Source: Lysinibacillus fusiformis (GTDB lineage: Bacteria; Bacillota; Bacilli; Bacillales_A; Planococcaceae). Taken from it: a stretch of DNA of 64,000 nt. The stretch spans positions 62,001 through 126,000 of the forward strand of contig NZ_PYWL01000010.1 in the NCBI RefSeq assembly GCF_003049525.1, given 5' to 3'. Below the pieces are notes generated by a model. It saw nothing but the letters and a program-made list of their open reading frames with translations, was not told the DNA's origin and ran no database searches. Every line of letters starts with the position of its first letter. The stretch's first letter is position 1. Below are positions 8,412-17,811 of this stretch, one piece after another. The position numbers were made by a program, and so were the translations under genes.

Positions 8412-9231
8412 ATTTTTTCTTTAAATCCATGACAATAATTTCTGGTAGATTAAAAATGCGGTATGGTACCGAGCTATTGCCCAGACCACGACTAACCACC
8501 ATCTTAGTCGTTCCTTCATCATAGACACCAGCCGTATATTTCGGAAATAGCCCCTGTCCAGGTGCAACAAGTCCTCCAAGACCTGGAATACGAACTTGCC
8601 CACCATGTGCATGCCCAGAAAATACTAAGTCTATGCCATCATTTACATACGTATTAAACACTTCAGGTCGATGTGCCAGTAACATCTTAAACATATCATC
8701 TGGTAAATAAGCTGTAGCCAACTCCAACATTTCTTCTGTTGATCTACCCATTAACGGATCTTCAATTCCAACAATCGCCAAGCGCTCCCCGTCGCGCTCT
8801 AACACGGTCGATTCATTGGCCATTATATGTACTCCTAACGATGATAGCGCCTCATAAATTTCACTTACCTTATTCGTCGCCACTTCATGGTTTCCTAGTA
8901 CATAATAAACATCCGTTATTTCAACTAGTCCCTTCACTGCCTGTAGACTTTGTTTTAAATCATAGCGATTGCTATCAATCACATCACCTGTGATAAAAAT
9001 ATAGTCAGGATTTGTTTCCTTAACTTTAGCAATCAGTTTTTTCTGATTGTTACCAAAGAGGGCATCATGTAAATCCGATACTTGTACAATGCGTAGCCCA
9101 TCAAAGCTGGCAGGTACCTTTTCTGATTCGAATACATGCTTACTAACGACTAGCCAGTGATTGTTTACGTACAAAAAAATGACTATAAAAACAACGAAAA
9201 AAACACCATATAATAATTTTTTCAATCGCAA
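8410..9231 (-). CDS. Membrane-anchored metallophosphoesterase, YkuE-like
   Basis: This 273-residue calcineurin-fold hydrolase carries the full metal-binding set: SDLH (D53, H55), TGDVID (G82-D83), LGNHE (N113, H114), a downstream LLAHRPE histidine, and FSGHAHGGQ near the end. An N-terminal hydrophobic helix (about residues 7-22) should anchor it with the catalytic domain outside. B. subtilis YkuE, a cell-wall metallophosphoesterase exported by Tat, belongs to this family. Here the N-terminus has no twin arginine, so Tat export is not indicated despite the neighbouring tat genes. The start is TTG: either 9231 or 9225 is possible, the latter being better spaced from AAGTGAG. Confidence 0.88.
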   Translation of the reverse strand: MRLKKLLYGVFFVVFIVIFLYVNNHWLVVSKHVFESEKVPASFDGLRIVQVSDLHDALFGNNQKKLIAKVKETNPDYIFITGDVIDSNRYDLKQSLQAVKGLVEITDVYYVLGNHEVATNKVSEIYEALSSLGVHIMANESTVLERDGERLAIVGIEDPLMGRSTEEMLELATAYLPDDMFKMLLAHRPEVFNTYVNDGIDLVFSGHAHGGQVRIPGLGGLVAPGQGLFPKYTAGVYDEGTTKMVVSRGLGNSSVPYRIFNLPEIIVMDLKKK

Positions 9232-9503
9232 TCGCTCACTTTGCGGCTACTTTTTTTCAGAAAAAAATTCTGACTTCCCTATTATAAGCAAAAAACAAAT
9301 TGATTGTAAGTATATGCACTTTAATTACATAAAATGCACAAAATTCAACTATACCCCTCCCCCCTTTATAGGAAATCATGCGCATTTTATCTATTCGTAG
9401 TCAGCTTTCACATGATATAATATGGGTATAATTTCATAATTATGTACATTCAAAAATTTTAACTATCTGTACCTTCCAATTTGACAAGAATGAGAGAACA
9501 AAG
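9232..9503. promoter_or_regulatory. Divergent intergenic region upstream of the hybrid kinase
   Basis: This 272-base AT-rich gap holds two TATAAT hexamers, near 9415-9420 and 9426-9431, in the rightward direction ahead of the kinase gene. No good -35 element is paired with either. A C-rich run (ccctccccc) near 9355 is unusual for this DNA. No small gene is convincing. Confidence 0.35.
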
Positions 9504-12500
9504 ATGAGAAAGCTATTACTTATTTTTATTGTTATTAGTATTGTAGCGATTGGGTTAACAACTCAATTTCTTAATAATGAAAGCCCAAATGCGCCTAAAG
9601 CAGTTGCAGGTGTAATCGATCTTAGGCAGTATGACTTGCACGAAAACACTGTAAGTTTGGATGGAGAATGGGATTTCATTCCTAATAAATTATTGAATTA
9701 TTCCGAAATTGACACCTATCATTCTTATTTAGTAAATGTCCCTTCACTATGGTCTAGGTATAAGCTGGATGATCAAACTTTCACTTCACTTGGTAGCGGT
9801 ACCTACCGTTTAAAAGTTCTTATTAATCATACGGATGCTATATTGGGCATAAAAACAGGTAATATTCGAATGTCAAATGCCATTTACATAAATGAAAAAC
9901 GTATTGGACAAAGTGGAGAACCTGCCGAGGATTCGACATATGTACAACAAAATGTACCGTATGTTGCTTATTTTTCGCCTGACAAGGATGAACTGGAAAT
10001 CATCATTCATGTCGCTAACTTTGATTATGCATCAGGCGGAGGAATTATTGGTTCCGTTTTTATCGGAGATCAAGAGAGTATTGGTAAATTAAGAGAAAGC
10101 TCACTTTTCTACGATTTAATTACTATTGCTGCCTTTTTTACAATGTTTATTTATTTTGCTGGTTCCTACTTATATGCCAAGCTTGAAATTGAGCAGCTTT
10201 ATTTTTCTTTATTCTGCTTTATGGTTGGTTTATACAGTATATCTCATGGAGAAAAAGTATTAATGGAATTACTCCCTATCACCTATGAATCCCTGATACG
10301 AGTCCAAATCATTTCAAGTATCGGCTCAGGTATCTTCATGCTGCTGTATTTTTACCATGCCCTCCAGCAAATTGCCTATAAAAGGTTCGTGAAAGTACTT
10401 TGTATGATTGGCATTGTCTTATCAGCTACGGTGATGCTCCCCATATCCATTAGCTCATACTTACAAGCCGTCTATTCTATATATATTTTAATCAATATCT
10501 TTTACTTGCTTTATATTCAAACGATCGCAATCTTTAAACGTTTAGTAGGCGCTATTTATTTATGGTTTAGTACTATGGCAATTCTTATCTATATGGTTGT
10601 AGCTACATTAAATCTCAATATTAATTTAGAAATCTACTCTTTACCTCCTTTGCTTCCCTTTATTTGTTTAACGATGCTCTCTCTTTATATTTCACATCGT
10701 TTTACAGATTCCTACTTGGAAAAAGGAAGATTAACAAATGCTTTACTCCGCGTGGATAAATTAAAAGATGAATTTCTCGCAAAAACGTCACATGAGTTTC
10801 GCACGCCATTACACGGTGTAATTGCCATTTCTCAGTCCATGCTAGAGCCCCCTGAGAGCTCAACACTAACGATGGAACAAAAGGAAAAAATATCACTTAT
10901 ATTTAATATTACAGAAAAGTTATCACATCTTGTTAATGACATAGTAGATTTTTCAAAGTTAAAAGAGGGTGAGCTAAAGTTACGCCTGGCTAATGTAGAC
11001 CTTTATTCTGTCACCCATGTTATCGTTGAAATATTGTCGTACATCGGCAATAAGGACGTAAAGATTTACAACTACATTGAACGAGGAAAATTTATTGTTG
11101 CAGACGAGGATAGACTGCGACAAATTCTTTATAACATTATTGAAAATGCTGTTAAATATACTAGGCATGGAAAAGTGGAGATATCCTGCTATGAAGAGCA
11201 GGGGTTCCTTACTATTGAAGTAAGTGACACTGGTCGAGGTATTGCCCCAGAGCATTTAGAGTCGATCTTTGAGCCCTTCCGACAACTAGAGGATGCAAGT
11301 AAAGGGGCTGGACTTGGTCTAAATGTAACAAAAGAACTTGTCAATTTGCATGGCGGGGAAATCACTGTCCATTCAGTGGTTGATCAAGGAACAACTTTCT
11401 GCGTCAAACTACCAGTGGAGCCAATTAAGCAAGATCAACAAGAAAAGCAACAGCAAAATAAAATTATATTAACAAAAGACTATTTACCAATAACATTCCC
11501 CTATTTTAAGGAAAGAACATCGGGTAAGAAAATATTGATTGCAGATGATGATCATATTAACCTCAAAGTACTAATCGATATTCTTGCAAAGGAGAACTAC
11601 GCAATCATTGCTGTTGATGATAGTCGGCAAGTTTTTGAACAATTAACATTGCATCCAGATATAGACTTATTGATTTTAGATATTATGATGCCCAACCTTT
11701 CTGGATATGAAGTTTGCCAACAAATCAGAAAAAACTATTCTTCGGCGGAATTACCAATTCTAATGCTTACAGCAGCCATTAGACCAGAGGATTTACTTGC
11801 AGCATTCCAATCTGGAGCAAATGATTTTCTCCATAAACCATTAGATACTGCTGAATTGAAGACAAGAGTGCGAAATCTTATTTTATTAAAGGAATCAGCA
11901 GAAACTGCCATTAAAATGGAAACAGCGTTTTTGCAGGCACAAATAAAACCACATTTTATTTATAACGTTTTAAATTCAATTTTATCGCTAAGCTATTTAG
12001 ACTTGGATAAGGCCCGTATTATGATAACTGACTTTGCTACGTTCTTAAGAAGCAGCCTTGCTTTTGAGAATACAAATAGCCTTATTCCTCTAGAACAGGA
12101 GCTTCTGCTAATTCAAGCTTATGTCAATATTCACCAGACGAGATATCCTGATCAACTTGAATGGGAAATTCAGATGGAGGAGCCATTACCTATACTGATT
12201 CCCCCTCTGCTACTTCAACCGTTAGTAGAAAACGCTCTTTTTCACGGTTTAAAAAACAAGCGAGCAAATGGAAAAGTATTAATGACTATTAAGAAAGATC
12301 AACAAATGATTGATATTCAAATTGAGGATAACGGTAACGGAATGACACAAGATTTAGTTGAAAAAGTTTTATCAGAGGAGCCCTCCGTTCACCAGAGCGT
12401 CGGAATCCGCAATATTACCAAACGTCTAAGAAAATATGAAAAGACCACTTTCCATATCGAAAGTATTGTCAATAAAGGAACGACTGTAAAATTAAGATTC

Positions 12501-12527
12501 CCACTATTTTTGGATGAAAAGAGGTGA
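9504..12527 (+). CDS. Large hybrid sensor histidine kinase: 7TM-DISM sensor, HisKA core, receiver and second LytS-type kinase core
   Basis: This 1007-residue membrane kinase carries two kinase modules. After an N-terminal hydrophobic segment come an extracellular beta-sandwich (about 45-190, 7TMR-DISMED2-like, with LDGEWDFIPNK) and seven membrane helices (about 200-400). A HisKA/HATPase core has its phospho-acceptor at H430 (SHEFRTPLHG) and an N-box ending NAVKYT. A receiver domain has D726 (LDIMMPNLSG). The C-terminus is a LytS-class His_kinase domain with H817 (QIKPHFIYNVLNSI) and a second ATPase domain (ENALFHG, DNGNGM). Proteins with this architecture occur in bacilli, but few have a known signal. 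Its stop codon overlaps the ribosome binding site of the response regulator gene, so the two form an operon. The SLH protein gene converging from the right is an obvious candidate target. Confidence 0.9.
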   Translation: MRKLLLIFIVISIVAIGLTTQFLNNESPNAPKAVAGVIDLRQYDLHENTVSLDGEWDFIPNKLLNYSEIDTYHSYLVNVPSLWSRYKLDDQTFTSLGSGTYRLKVLINHTDAILGIKTGNIRMSNAIYINEKRIGQSGEPAEDSTYVQQNVPYVAYFSPDKDELEIIIHVANFDYASGGGIIGSVFIGDQESIGKLRESSLFYDLITIAAFFTMFIYFAGSYLYAKLEIEQLYFSLFCFMVGLYSISHGEKVLMELLPITYESLIRVQIISSIGSGIFMLLYFYHALQQIAYKRFVKVLCMIGIVLSATVMLPISISSYLQAVYSIYILINIFYLLYIQTIAIFKRLVGAIYLWFSTMAILIYMVVATLNLNINLEIYSLPPLLPFICLTMLSLYISHRFTDSYLEKGRLTNALLRVDKLKDEFLAKTSHEFRTPLHGVIAISQSMLEPPESSTLTMEQKEKISLIFNITEKLSHLVNDIVDFSKLKEGELKLRLANVDLYSVTHVIVEILSYIGNKDVKIYNYIERGKFIVADEDRLRQILYNIIENAVKYTRHGKVEISCYEEQGFLTIEVSDTGRGIAPEHLESIFEPFRQLEDASKGAGLGLNVTKELVNLHGGEITVHSVVDQGTTFCVKLPVEPIKQDQQEKQQQNKIILTKDYLPITFPYFKERTSGKKILIADDDHINLKVLIDILAKENYAIIAVDDSRQVFEQLTLHPDIDLLILDIMMPNLSGYEVCQQIRKNYSSAELPILMLTAAIRPEDLLAAFQSGANDFLHKPLDTAELKTRVRNLILLKESAETAIKMETAFLQAQIKPHFIYNVLNSILSLSYLDLDKARIMITDFATFLRSSLAFENTNSLIPLEQELLLIQAYVNIHQTRYPDQLEWEIQMEEPLPILIPPLLLQPLVENALFHGLKNKRANGKVLMTIKKDQQMIDIQIEDNGNGMTQDLVEKVLSEEPSVHQSVGIRNITKRLRKYEKTTFHIESIVNKGTTVKLRFPLFLDEKR

Positions 12528-12531
12528 AAGA

Positions 12532-13236
12532 ATGTTAAAAGCAATCATTGTGGACGATGAAATTTTAGCAATCAATTTATTAGAAGCTATGTTAAAGGAC
12601 AATGGAGCGATTGATGTGATTGGAAAATTTCTCAATCCTTTAGAAGCTATAGCAAACATTCCTACGCTCAAACCCGATATTCTTTTTCTAGATATTGAAA
12701 TGGCTGAGATGAGTGGTATTGATTTCGCTAGTAAGATAGAAGAATTAACGCATGTTCTGGACATCGTGTTTGTGACTGCCTACGAGCATTATGCGATTGA
12801 GGCGTTTTCTGTTCAGGCTATTGACTATATTTTAAAGCCTATTGAAAAAGCCCGTTTAATGAAAACAATAGAGAGGATTTCTATACGAAGGGGGAAAGTT
12901 CAGCAACTATCAGATGGAAGTATACGAAATGAAGATGTTCAAGTCATCGAAAATTTCCACTTCCACCTACATTCAGGAAAGATGTACATCGATGGAGTGG
13001 CTTTAACCTTATCCACTAAAGAGTTTCATATTCTATATTTTCTAGCACAGCGACCAGGGCAAATTTTTCATCCATCTGACCTATATAAGCTCATTTGGGC
13101 AGAAGATAGTTTAGGACAAACACAGGCATTAAAAGTTCACATAAGCAATTTACGAAAAAAGCTGGAGTCCATCCCCGGCCATCGAGCTAACATTGTAACG
13201 GTAAGAGGTTCTGGTTATCAATTCCTCTTTACATAA
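12532..13236 (+). CDS. Response regulator: LytR-like receiver fused to OmpR-type winged helix
   Basis: This 234-residue transcription factor partners the adjacent kinase. The receiver has acidic residues at VDDE, the phosphorylated aspartate D54 (FLDIEM) and the YILKPI lysine. Its VTAYEHYAIEAF segment is typical of LytR/AgrA-type receivers. The C-terminal domain, however, is an OmpR-like winged helix (about 140-232), with KEFHILYFLAQRPGQ, ALKVHISNLRKKLE and VRGSGYQF, not a LytTR domain. The start is ATG 12532, after AGAGGTG at 12520-12526, in preference to the in-frame ATG at 12514, which has no ribosome binding site. The regulator probably binds DNA as a dimer at direct or inverted repeats; candidate targets are the surface operons to the right. 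Confidence 0.92.
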   Translation: MLKAIIVDDEILAINLLEAMLKDNGAIDVIGKFLNPLEAIANIPTLKPDILFLDIEMAEMSGIDFASKIEELTHVLDIVFVTAYEHYAIEAFSVQAIDYILKPIEKARLMKTIERISIRRGKVQQLSDGSIRNEDVQVIENFHFHLHSGKMYIDGVALTLSTKEFHILYFLAQRPGQIFHPSDLYKLIWAEDSLGQTQALKVHISNLRKKLESIPGHRANIVTVRGSGYQFLFT

Positions 13237-13244
13237 AGACAAAA

Positions 13245-13279
13245 AGGCACGACGATTAGTTAATGAAATCGTCGTGCCT
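13245..13279. terminator. Bidirectional terminator, response regulator / SLH protein
   Basis: AGGCACGACGATT at 13245-13257 pairs with its complement at 13267-13279. The sequence that follows rightward is GTTTTATTTTTTT. It separates the converging two-component operon and the leftward surface-protein operon. Confidence 0.9.
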
Positions 13280-13283
13280 CGTT

Positions 13284-15755
13284 TTATTTTTTTGCCGCTT
13301 CTTGAATGTCATAAAATGCCCAATGCACGCTTGGGACATCCTTAAATATTGGCTTTTGATGTTCTGTCGTTACTTGACGAGCAAACAAACGATTTAGGAC
13401 TTTTACTGCTTGCGCACGTGTTAAATAACCATCTGGATTAAATGTTAATGCCGTCGTACCCGTCATAATACCACATTCATTGACAGTATGAATCGATTTA
13501 ACAGCCCAATGATTGACGCTCACATCTTTAAATATTGCACTTTGTGAGGGCGGTTTACAAAAGTCGCCATTTGGACGATTTGCATATTGCTTTTCTATCC
13601 AGCGGGCAGCCACTGTTGCCATTTGTGCACGGGTAATCAAGCCATTTGGATTAAAGTTGGTTACTGTAACCCCTTCAAACAGACCCTTCTCCTTCACAAA
13701 TTCTATTGCATATTTAGCATCATGTTGTATTGTATCTGTATAGTTTGCCTTCGCTTGTGGAATTGTATTATCTGTTAATTGACGAGCAAACATCATGGCC
13801 ATTTGTGCTCGTGTAACAGGGGCATTGGGACGGAAGGTACCATCTACATAGCCTTGAATATACGCTGTATGTGTAATGTCAATCGTAGGCTCCTCCACAT
13901 CTTCATCTTTTGGTAAATAAAGAATGGAAAAGGTAGAGAATTTTTGAACCTCAAATTGTAAACCTAACATATCTTTTTGATAATCTATAACTTTCCCACG
14001 TAAAAATTCTTTGGTACCATCGCTATGCTCGATATAGATAGCTAGGTTATTAAGCTGTTCTTCGGATAAATCTTTAGGTAAAGGTAAGGTTAAAGTTACT
14101 GGGCGATTTTGCATATTAGTCTCAATTTTCATGGGCCGCCCTACTACCTTACTAAATGAACTACCCGTTATCTTTTGATCTATGAATTCACGCTTCACCT
14201 GCTCTTCGATTTTTAATCGATCTTTTTCCTCACTTAACGGGATTAGACGGAAATATAAATTGTCATTAAATGTCGCCAATGAATATTTAGATACATCGAT
14301 TTTCACATTGTAGGCCGAAATATTTACATTCAATTGATTGTTTTTTAACAGAGTAACAATATTATTAGGCATTGATATATCAATTTGTTTTACTCTATCC
14401 TGTGAATCTGGAATTACGATACGTGCTTGATCTGAACCTTCCTCTTTTAGTTTAGTAATAGCTTCCGACATATTCTTTTCGGTTAAAATTACTTCATCTC
14501 TCATTGATCCATCTGTATCTTTTAATCGTTTAATAGTCATTTTAGAAACCGTTTCTCCACTACTTGATTCTATATTTATAGTAATAATTTCTGGAGAAAG
14601 AGTTACTGCATATTCAGAGAAAGTTGTATCCTTACTATTACTTGGAGCATTTTCTCTCGTAACTAAAATTGTATATTCCCTTTGACTACCATCTTCAGCA
14701 GTTACAAAAATCTTTATTGTATTTACACCTGTTACAAGCTTTATTGCTTCGGTACTTGCCTTACCATTTATTGTTACTATAGCTTTTTCATCCTCAGCTA
14801 TTGGTTTTAAATATATACGATCTACTGTACTTGGAACATGGGTTGTATAAGACAATGTATTTTTGTTAAATGGTGTATTTAAAGTACCATATGAAATTGT
14901 TAACTCCTTTAAAAATGCATTTTGATTAGGAGAAAATGCTTTAACATGAATAGAGAAAACTTTAGTTTCCACATATTCACCTATAGTAATTTTAGCAGTC
15001 AATGTAACCATTTGATTTCCTTTGTCTGCAGATGGACGTATAACGGTTCCATTATCTTTCACTACTTCGGGCTTGTCAGATACCCAAGTAATTGTCGCAC
15101 CATTTTCTCCAATAATCGGTAGAACAAGATTTTTAGTTACATTTTCTGAAGAGTCATCTTGAGAATAGACAATAGTAAGTGCATCTTTATCAAGTTGTAC
15201 TTTTTGTTTTAAAATACTATTAACTTTACTATCCAACACAGATTGTAAAGTTTCTATTGCAGCATAACCTTGATTAGGACGTGCCATCATAATTTGCTGA
15301 CGGACACTATCTTGATCTTCAATCGTAAGGAGATTAAAATGACTATAATTTAAATGATCATCATCAATAAAAATGGTCCAAAGTGTAAGTTCATCTGTCG
15401 CATTGTTAACATTTATAAGGTATGAACGATCATTAACTGCATTTAAATAAACTTGTCGCAATGTACTTGTAGATTGATACCCTGTCTGTGGACGTTCGAC
15501 TAGTAATTTATTTGCCAAATAATTCTGATCGGCTAATTTAAAATTTTGAAATAATTCATTTCCTTTAGCAGAGTAATGTAATACATGCCAATCCGTAGTC
15601 ATGGCCAATTTCATTTCTTCGTTATTAGTTGCTGCATTAAATGAATAATAATTACTTTTTGCTGCTACAGGAGATATAGGTATCATATAAATTACTAAAA
15701 TAGTTAGCAGCATTACATTCATTACTTTTCTTTTAGAGTTTCGAATAACAATCAC
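13284..15755 (-). CDS. SLH-domain surface protein with Ig-like and cadherin-like domains
   Basis: This 823-residue protein is exported and wall-attached. Order: signal peptide (about 1-33); an unassigned region to about 190; an atrophied-Ig-like domain (about 195-280, with ATITWVSDKPEVV); a cadherin-like beta-sandwich (LKELTISYGTLNTPF, TVTAEDGSQREYTI type); then a conserved module of about 210 residues (ARIVIPDSQDRV, GRPMKIETNMQNRPVTLTLPLP, FSTFSILYLP); and three C-terminal SLH repeats (ARQL, EKQY and RLFAR units), which bind pyruvylated secondary wall polymer. The last two parts closely match the 1233-residue protein encoded at 17812-21513. It is the second gene of a two-gene operon (23-base gap). 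The start is uncertain: the GTG at 15755 abuts AGAGAGG, so an ATT or later start is possible. Confidence 0.9.
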   Translation of the reverse strand: MIVIRNSKRKVMNVMLLTILVIYMIPISPVAAKSNYYSFNAATNNEEMKLAMTTDWHVLHYSAKGNELFQNFKLADQNYLANKLLVERPQTGYQSTSTLRQVYLNAVNDRSYLINVNNATDELTLWTIFIDDDHLNYSHFNLLTIEDQDSVRQQIMMARPNQGYAAIETLQSVLDSKVNSILKQKVQLDKDALTIVYSQDDSSENVTKNLVLPIIGENGATITWVSDKPEVVKDNGTVIRPSADKGNQMVTLTAKITIGEYVETKVFSIHVKAFSPNQNAFLKELTISYGTLNTPFNKNTLSYTTHVPSTVDRIYLKPIAEDEKAIVTINGKASTEAIKLVTGVNTIKIFVTAEDGSQREYTILVTRENAPSNSKDTTFSEYAVTLSPEIITINIESSSGETVSKMTIKRLKDTDGSMRDEVILTEKNMSEAITKLKEEGSDQARIVIPDSQDRVKQIDISMPNNIVTLLKNNQLNVNISAYNVKIDVSKYSLATFNDNLYFRLIPLSEEKDRLKIEEQVKREFIDQKITGSSFSKVVGRPMKIETNMQNRPVTLTLPLPKDLSEEQLNNLAIYIEHSDGTKEFLRGKVIDYQKDMLGLQFEVQKFSTFSILYLPKDEDVEEPTIDITHTAYIQGYVDGTFRPNAPVTRAQMAMMFARQLTDNTIPQAKANYTDTIQHDAKYAIEFVKEKGLFEGVTVTNFNPNGLITRAQMATVAARWIEKQYANRPNGDFCKPPSQSAIFKDVSVNHWAVKSIHTVNECGIMTGTTALTFNPDGYLTRAQAVKVLNRLFARQVTTEHQKPIFKDVPSVHWAFYDIQEAAKK

Positions 15756-15778
15756 CCTCTCTTTTTTAGAATCAAGTT

Positions 15779-17488
15779 TTAATAGCGACCGATTGTAGAA
15801 TAGTCATCTTTAGGCAATAATAGCCACTCTGAATGATTAAAATTTGAAGTACCCGATTGTAGCCTTTTATCTCTTATATAGCCACCGCTACTTTGCAATA
15901 TAGAGACGCTCGAATCCCTAGCTCCTAACATATCTATAACATTGCCATTACTGTCTTTTAACGTAATTGACACTGTTATTTTAGTTGCATCTCTGAAAAC
16001 AAATTCCTCATTGAAATATGGCGAAACGGTCATATCAAAAAAATCATAAAAATAAGAATGGATGACTACAAAATTAGTATTTGGATGTATTAAAGGTATA
16101 TTTAGTGTTTGGACCGTATGTTGTTTAAAAATTAAGTTATACTGCTGTATTTCTACTTTATAATTTGATAGTGGAACCATTGTTGCATTATATATTTCTA
16201 GGACATCATTATATTCTCCGTTTTGCACAAAGTCTGATATAAAAAATCCTGGGGCATCTACACTGGCTATAAAGCTTGTAGATACTTGTCCTCCTTTTCC
16301 ATCATCTGCTGTAATAGTTATAATGCTTGTCCCCAATGAATGTTGAGTAATTTTAAGTGACGTGCCATTCAGACTAGCAGTTACCACTCCACTATTACTT
16401 GAGCTTACAGTCAAGGTTAATGGGTCGTTATCATCATCTGAAAATATATCATCCACTAAGACATTCCAACTATCGCCACCCATTGTTGCTCTCTGATTAC
16501 TAATGGTCTTAGCTACTTTTGGGGAATGATTTACAGTAGGAGTTGTTACAGTAACTAAAAAGCTTGTAGATACTTGCCCTCCTTTTCCATCATCCGCTTG
16601 GACTGTAATTGTACTTACGCCAGCAGCAATCGGCAGAACAGTAATGGTTTGCGCATTTATTTGAACAGTAGCAATGGATTCATCACTGGAAGAAACGTTT
16701 ACTGTTAGAACATCATTGTCAGCATCTGAAAAAATACCACTTCCATCTATAGTGATTACATCACCCACAATACCTAGTTGGTTACTTATAGGTTGCGCAA
16801 CTACAGGAGGTTGGTTTGGTGGACTCGTTAAGGTAACCTCAAATGTTGTCGTTTCGCTCCCTCCGTTACCATCATCCGCTTGTACTGAAATGACACTCTT
16901 ACCTATGCCTACTAGCTCGATACTTATCATTTGAGAATTCAGTTGCGCTGTAGCAACAGATTCATCATTGGAGCTTACTGACAATGTTAAAGGATCATTA
17001 TCTTCATCCGTAAATACATTACTTGCATCAATCAGAATTGGCGGATCACCAACATGCCCAGTTTGATCATTTATTAATTGCGTTACTATCGGTATATTAT
17101 TCGACTTAGGTAAAACTTCTATTTCAAAACTACTGCTTGCTCTCCCTAACTTTCTATCATCTGCACTAATCTTTATTTTTGTCTTTCCAGGGGATAGCGC
17201 CTCAAGTGTTAATAAATTTGAACTTACCTCGGTTGTAACAATGCCCACAGTTTCAGTAATAGCTTTAAGTATTAAAGGATCATTATCGGCATCATAAAAT
17301 AACTTACTTAAATCAATGACAATTTTCTCTTGACCAAGTGTCATGGATTGCTTTGGAATTATTTCAGAAGCTACAACAATCGGTGGTCGATTAACAGATG
17401 CTGCATAGGCTACTTTTTCTTGAAAACAAAAACTACAGATTAAAGTTAGTAAAATGGCTATCACAAGACATTTTCTTTTTCGATACAA
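15779..17488 (-). CDS. Exported protein with four Ig-like repeats and a lamin-tail-like domain
   Basis: This 569-residue protein begins with a signal peptide (charged MYRKRK, then a hydrophobic core ending near AYA). Four tandem beta-sandwich repeats of about 95 residues follow, each with a core such as FSDADNDVLTVNVSSSDES and IxVQADDGKGG, typical of the putative-Ig or cadherin-like repeats of secreted proteins. The C-terminal 155 residues (ISDFVQNGEYNDVLEIYN onwards, then NFVVIHS and IDMLGARDSSV) look like a lamin-tail domain. It has no SLH domain, sortase signal or membrane tail, so it is either released or held by other proteins. The start is TTG 17488 after AGGAGGGG. It is the first gene of an operon with the SLH protein and is preceded by the shared palindromic motif. 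Confidence 0.85.
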   Translation of the reverse strand: MYRKRKCLVIAILLTLICSFCFQEKVAYAASVNRPPIVVASEIIPKQSMTLGQEKIVIDLSKLFYDADNDPLILKAITETVGIVTTEVSSNLLTLEALSPGKTKIKISADDRKLGRASSSFEIEVLPKSNNIPIVTQLINDQTGHVGDPPILIDASNVFTDEDNDPLTLSVSSNDESVATAQLNSQMISIELVGIGKSVISVQADDGNGGSETTTFEVTLTSPPNQPPVVAQPISNQLGIVGDVITIDGSGIFSDADNDVLTVNVSSSDESIATVQINAQTITVLPIAAGVSTITVQADDGKGGQVSTSFLVTVTTPTVNHSPKVAKTISNQRATMGGDSWNVLVDDIFSDDDNDPLTLTVSSSNSGVVTASLNGTSLKITQHSLGTSIITITADDGKGGQVSTSFIASVDAPGFFISDFVQNGEYNDVLEIYNATMVPLSNYKVEIQQYNLIFKQHTVQTLNIPLIHPNTNFVVIHSYFYDFFDMTVSPYFNEEFVFRDATKITVSITLKDSNGNVIDMLGARDSSVSILQSSGGYIRDKRLQSGTSNFNHSEWLLLPKDDYSTIGRY

Positions 17489-17709
17489 AGTGACCCCTCC
17501 TATTTTTGAAATTATGTAAATACAAAAGTTTGCAAACTCTCTCCTTTATCATGACTTTTAACTCATTTTTTATTATATACCAGTACTAAAAACCTAACTA
17601 TAGAATATTATAATGACAAAAGTTAATTTTTCTTAACCTTTATTTGATATACCAAAGACGATTTTGTATTCTTTACTATCAGGTCGGATTTTTATGAAGT
17701 AACAAAAAG
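17489..17709 (-). promoter_or_regulatory. Promoter region of the Ig-repeat/SLH operon
   Basis: Read leftward, a TATAAT element lies at 17572-17577, within TATAATAAAAA. The matching -35 position is poor. A 7-base inverted repeat with a 6-base spacer (17620-17639) lies 44 bases upstream, and its core 20-mer GTTAATTTTTCTTAACCTTT (17622-17641, + strand) is identical to the one upstream of the operon starting at 25140. The expected untranslated leader is about 75 bases. A weak -35 plus a conserved upstream palindrome suggests an activator-dependent promoter. This is inference. Confidence 0.6.
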
Positions 17710-17770
17710 AAAACCCAAACTCTTACAAACTCAAACTGAGAGTTTTGTAAAATTGTTCGGGTTTTCATTG
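17710..17770 (-). terminator. Terminator of the seven-gene surface/aegerolysin operon
   Basis: GAAAACCC near 17710 pairs with GGGTTTTC near 17763, with a second imperfect stem inside (ACAAACTC with GAGAGTTTTGT). Read leftward, the hairpin is followed by TTTTCTTTTTG. Confidence 0.7.
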
Positions 17771-17811
17771 GCTAAAGTACACACATTACATAGCCTTTTA
17801 GCTAATTTTCG

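Noticed and set aside
8410..9231. Phosphoesterase as a Tat substrate of the neighbouring tatAC
   Set aside because: Its N-terminus has no twin-arginine motif and it is transcribed convergently.
13513..13778. Two rightward frames within the SLH gene
   Set aside because: Shadows of conserved SLH coding sequence on the other strand.
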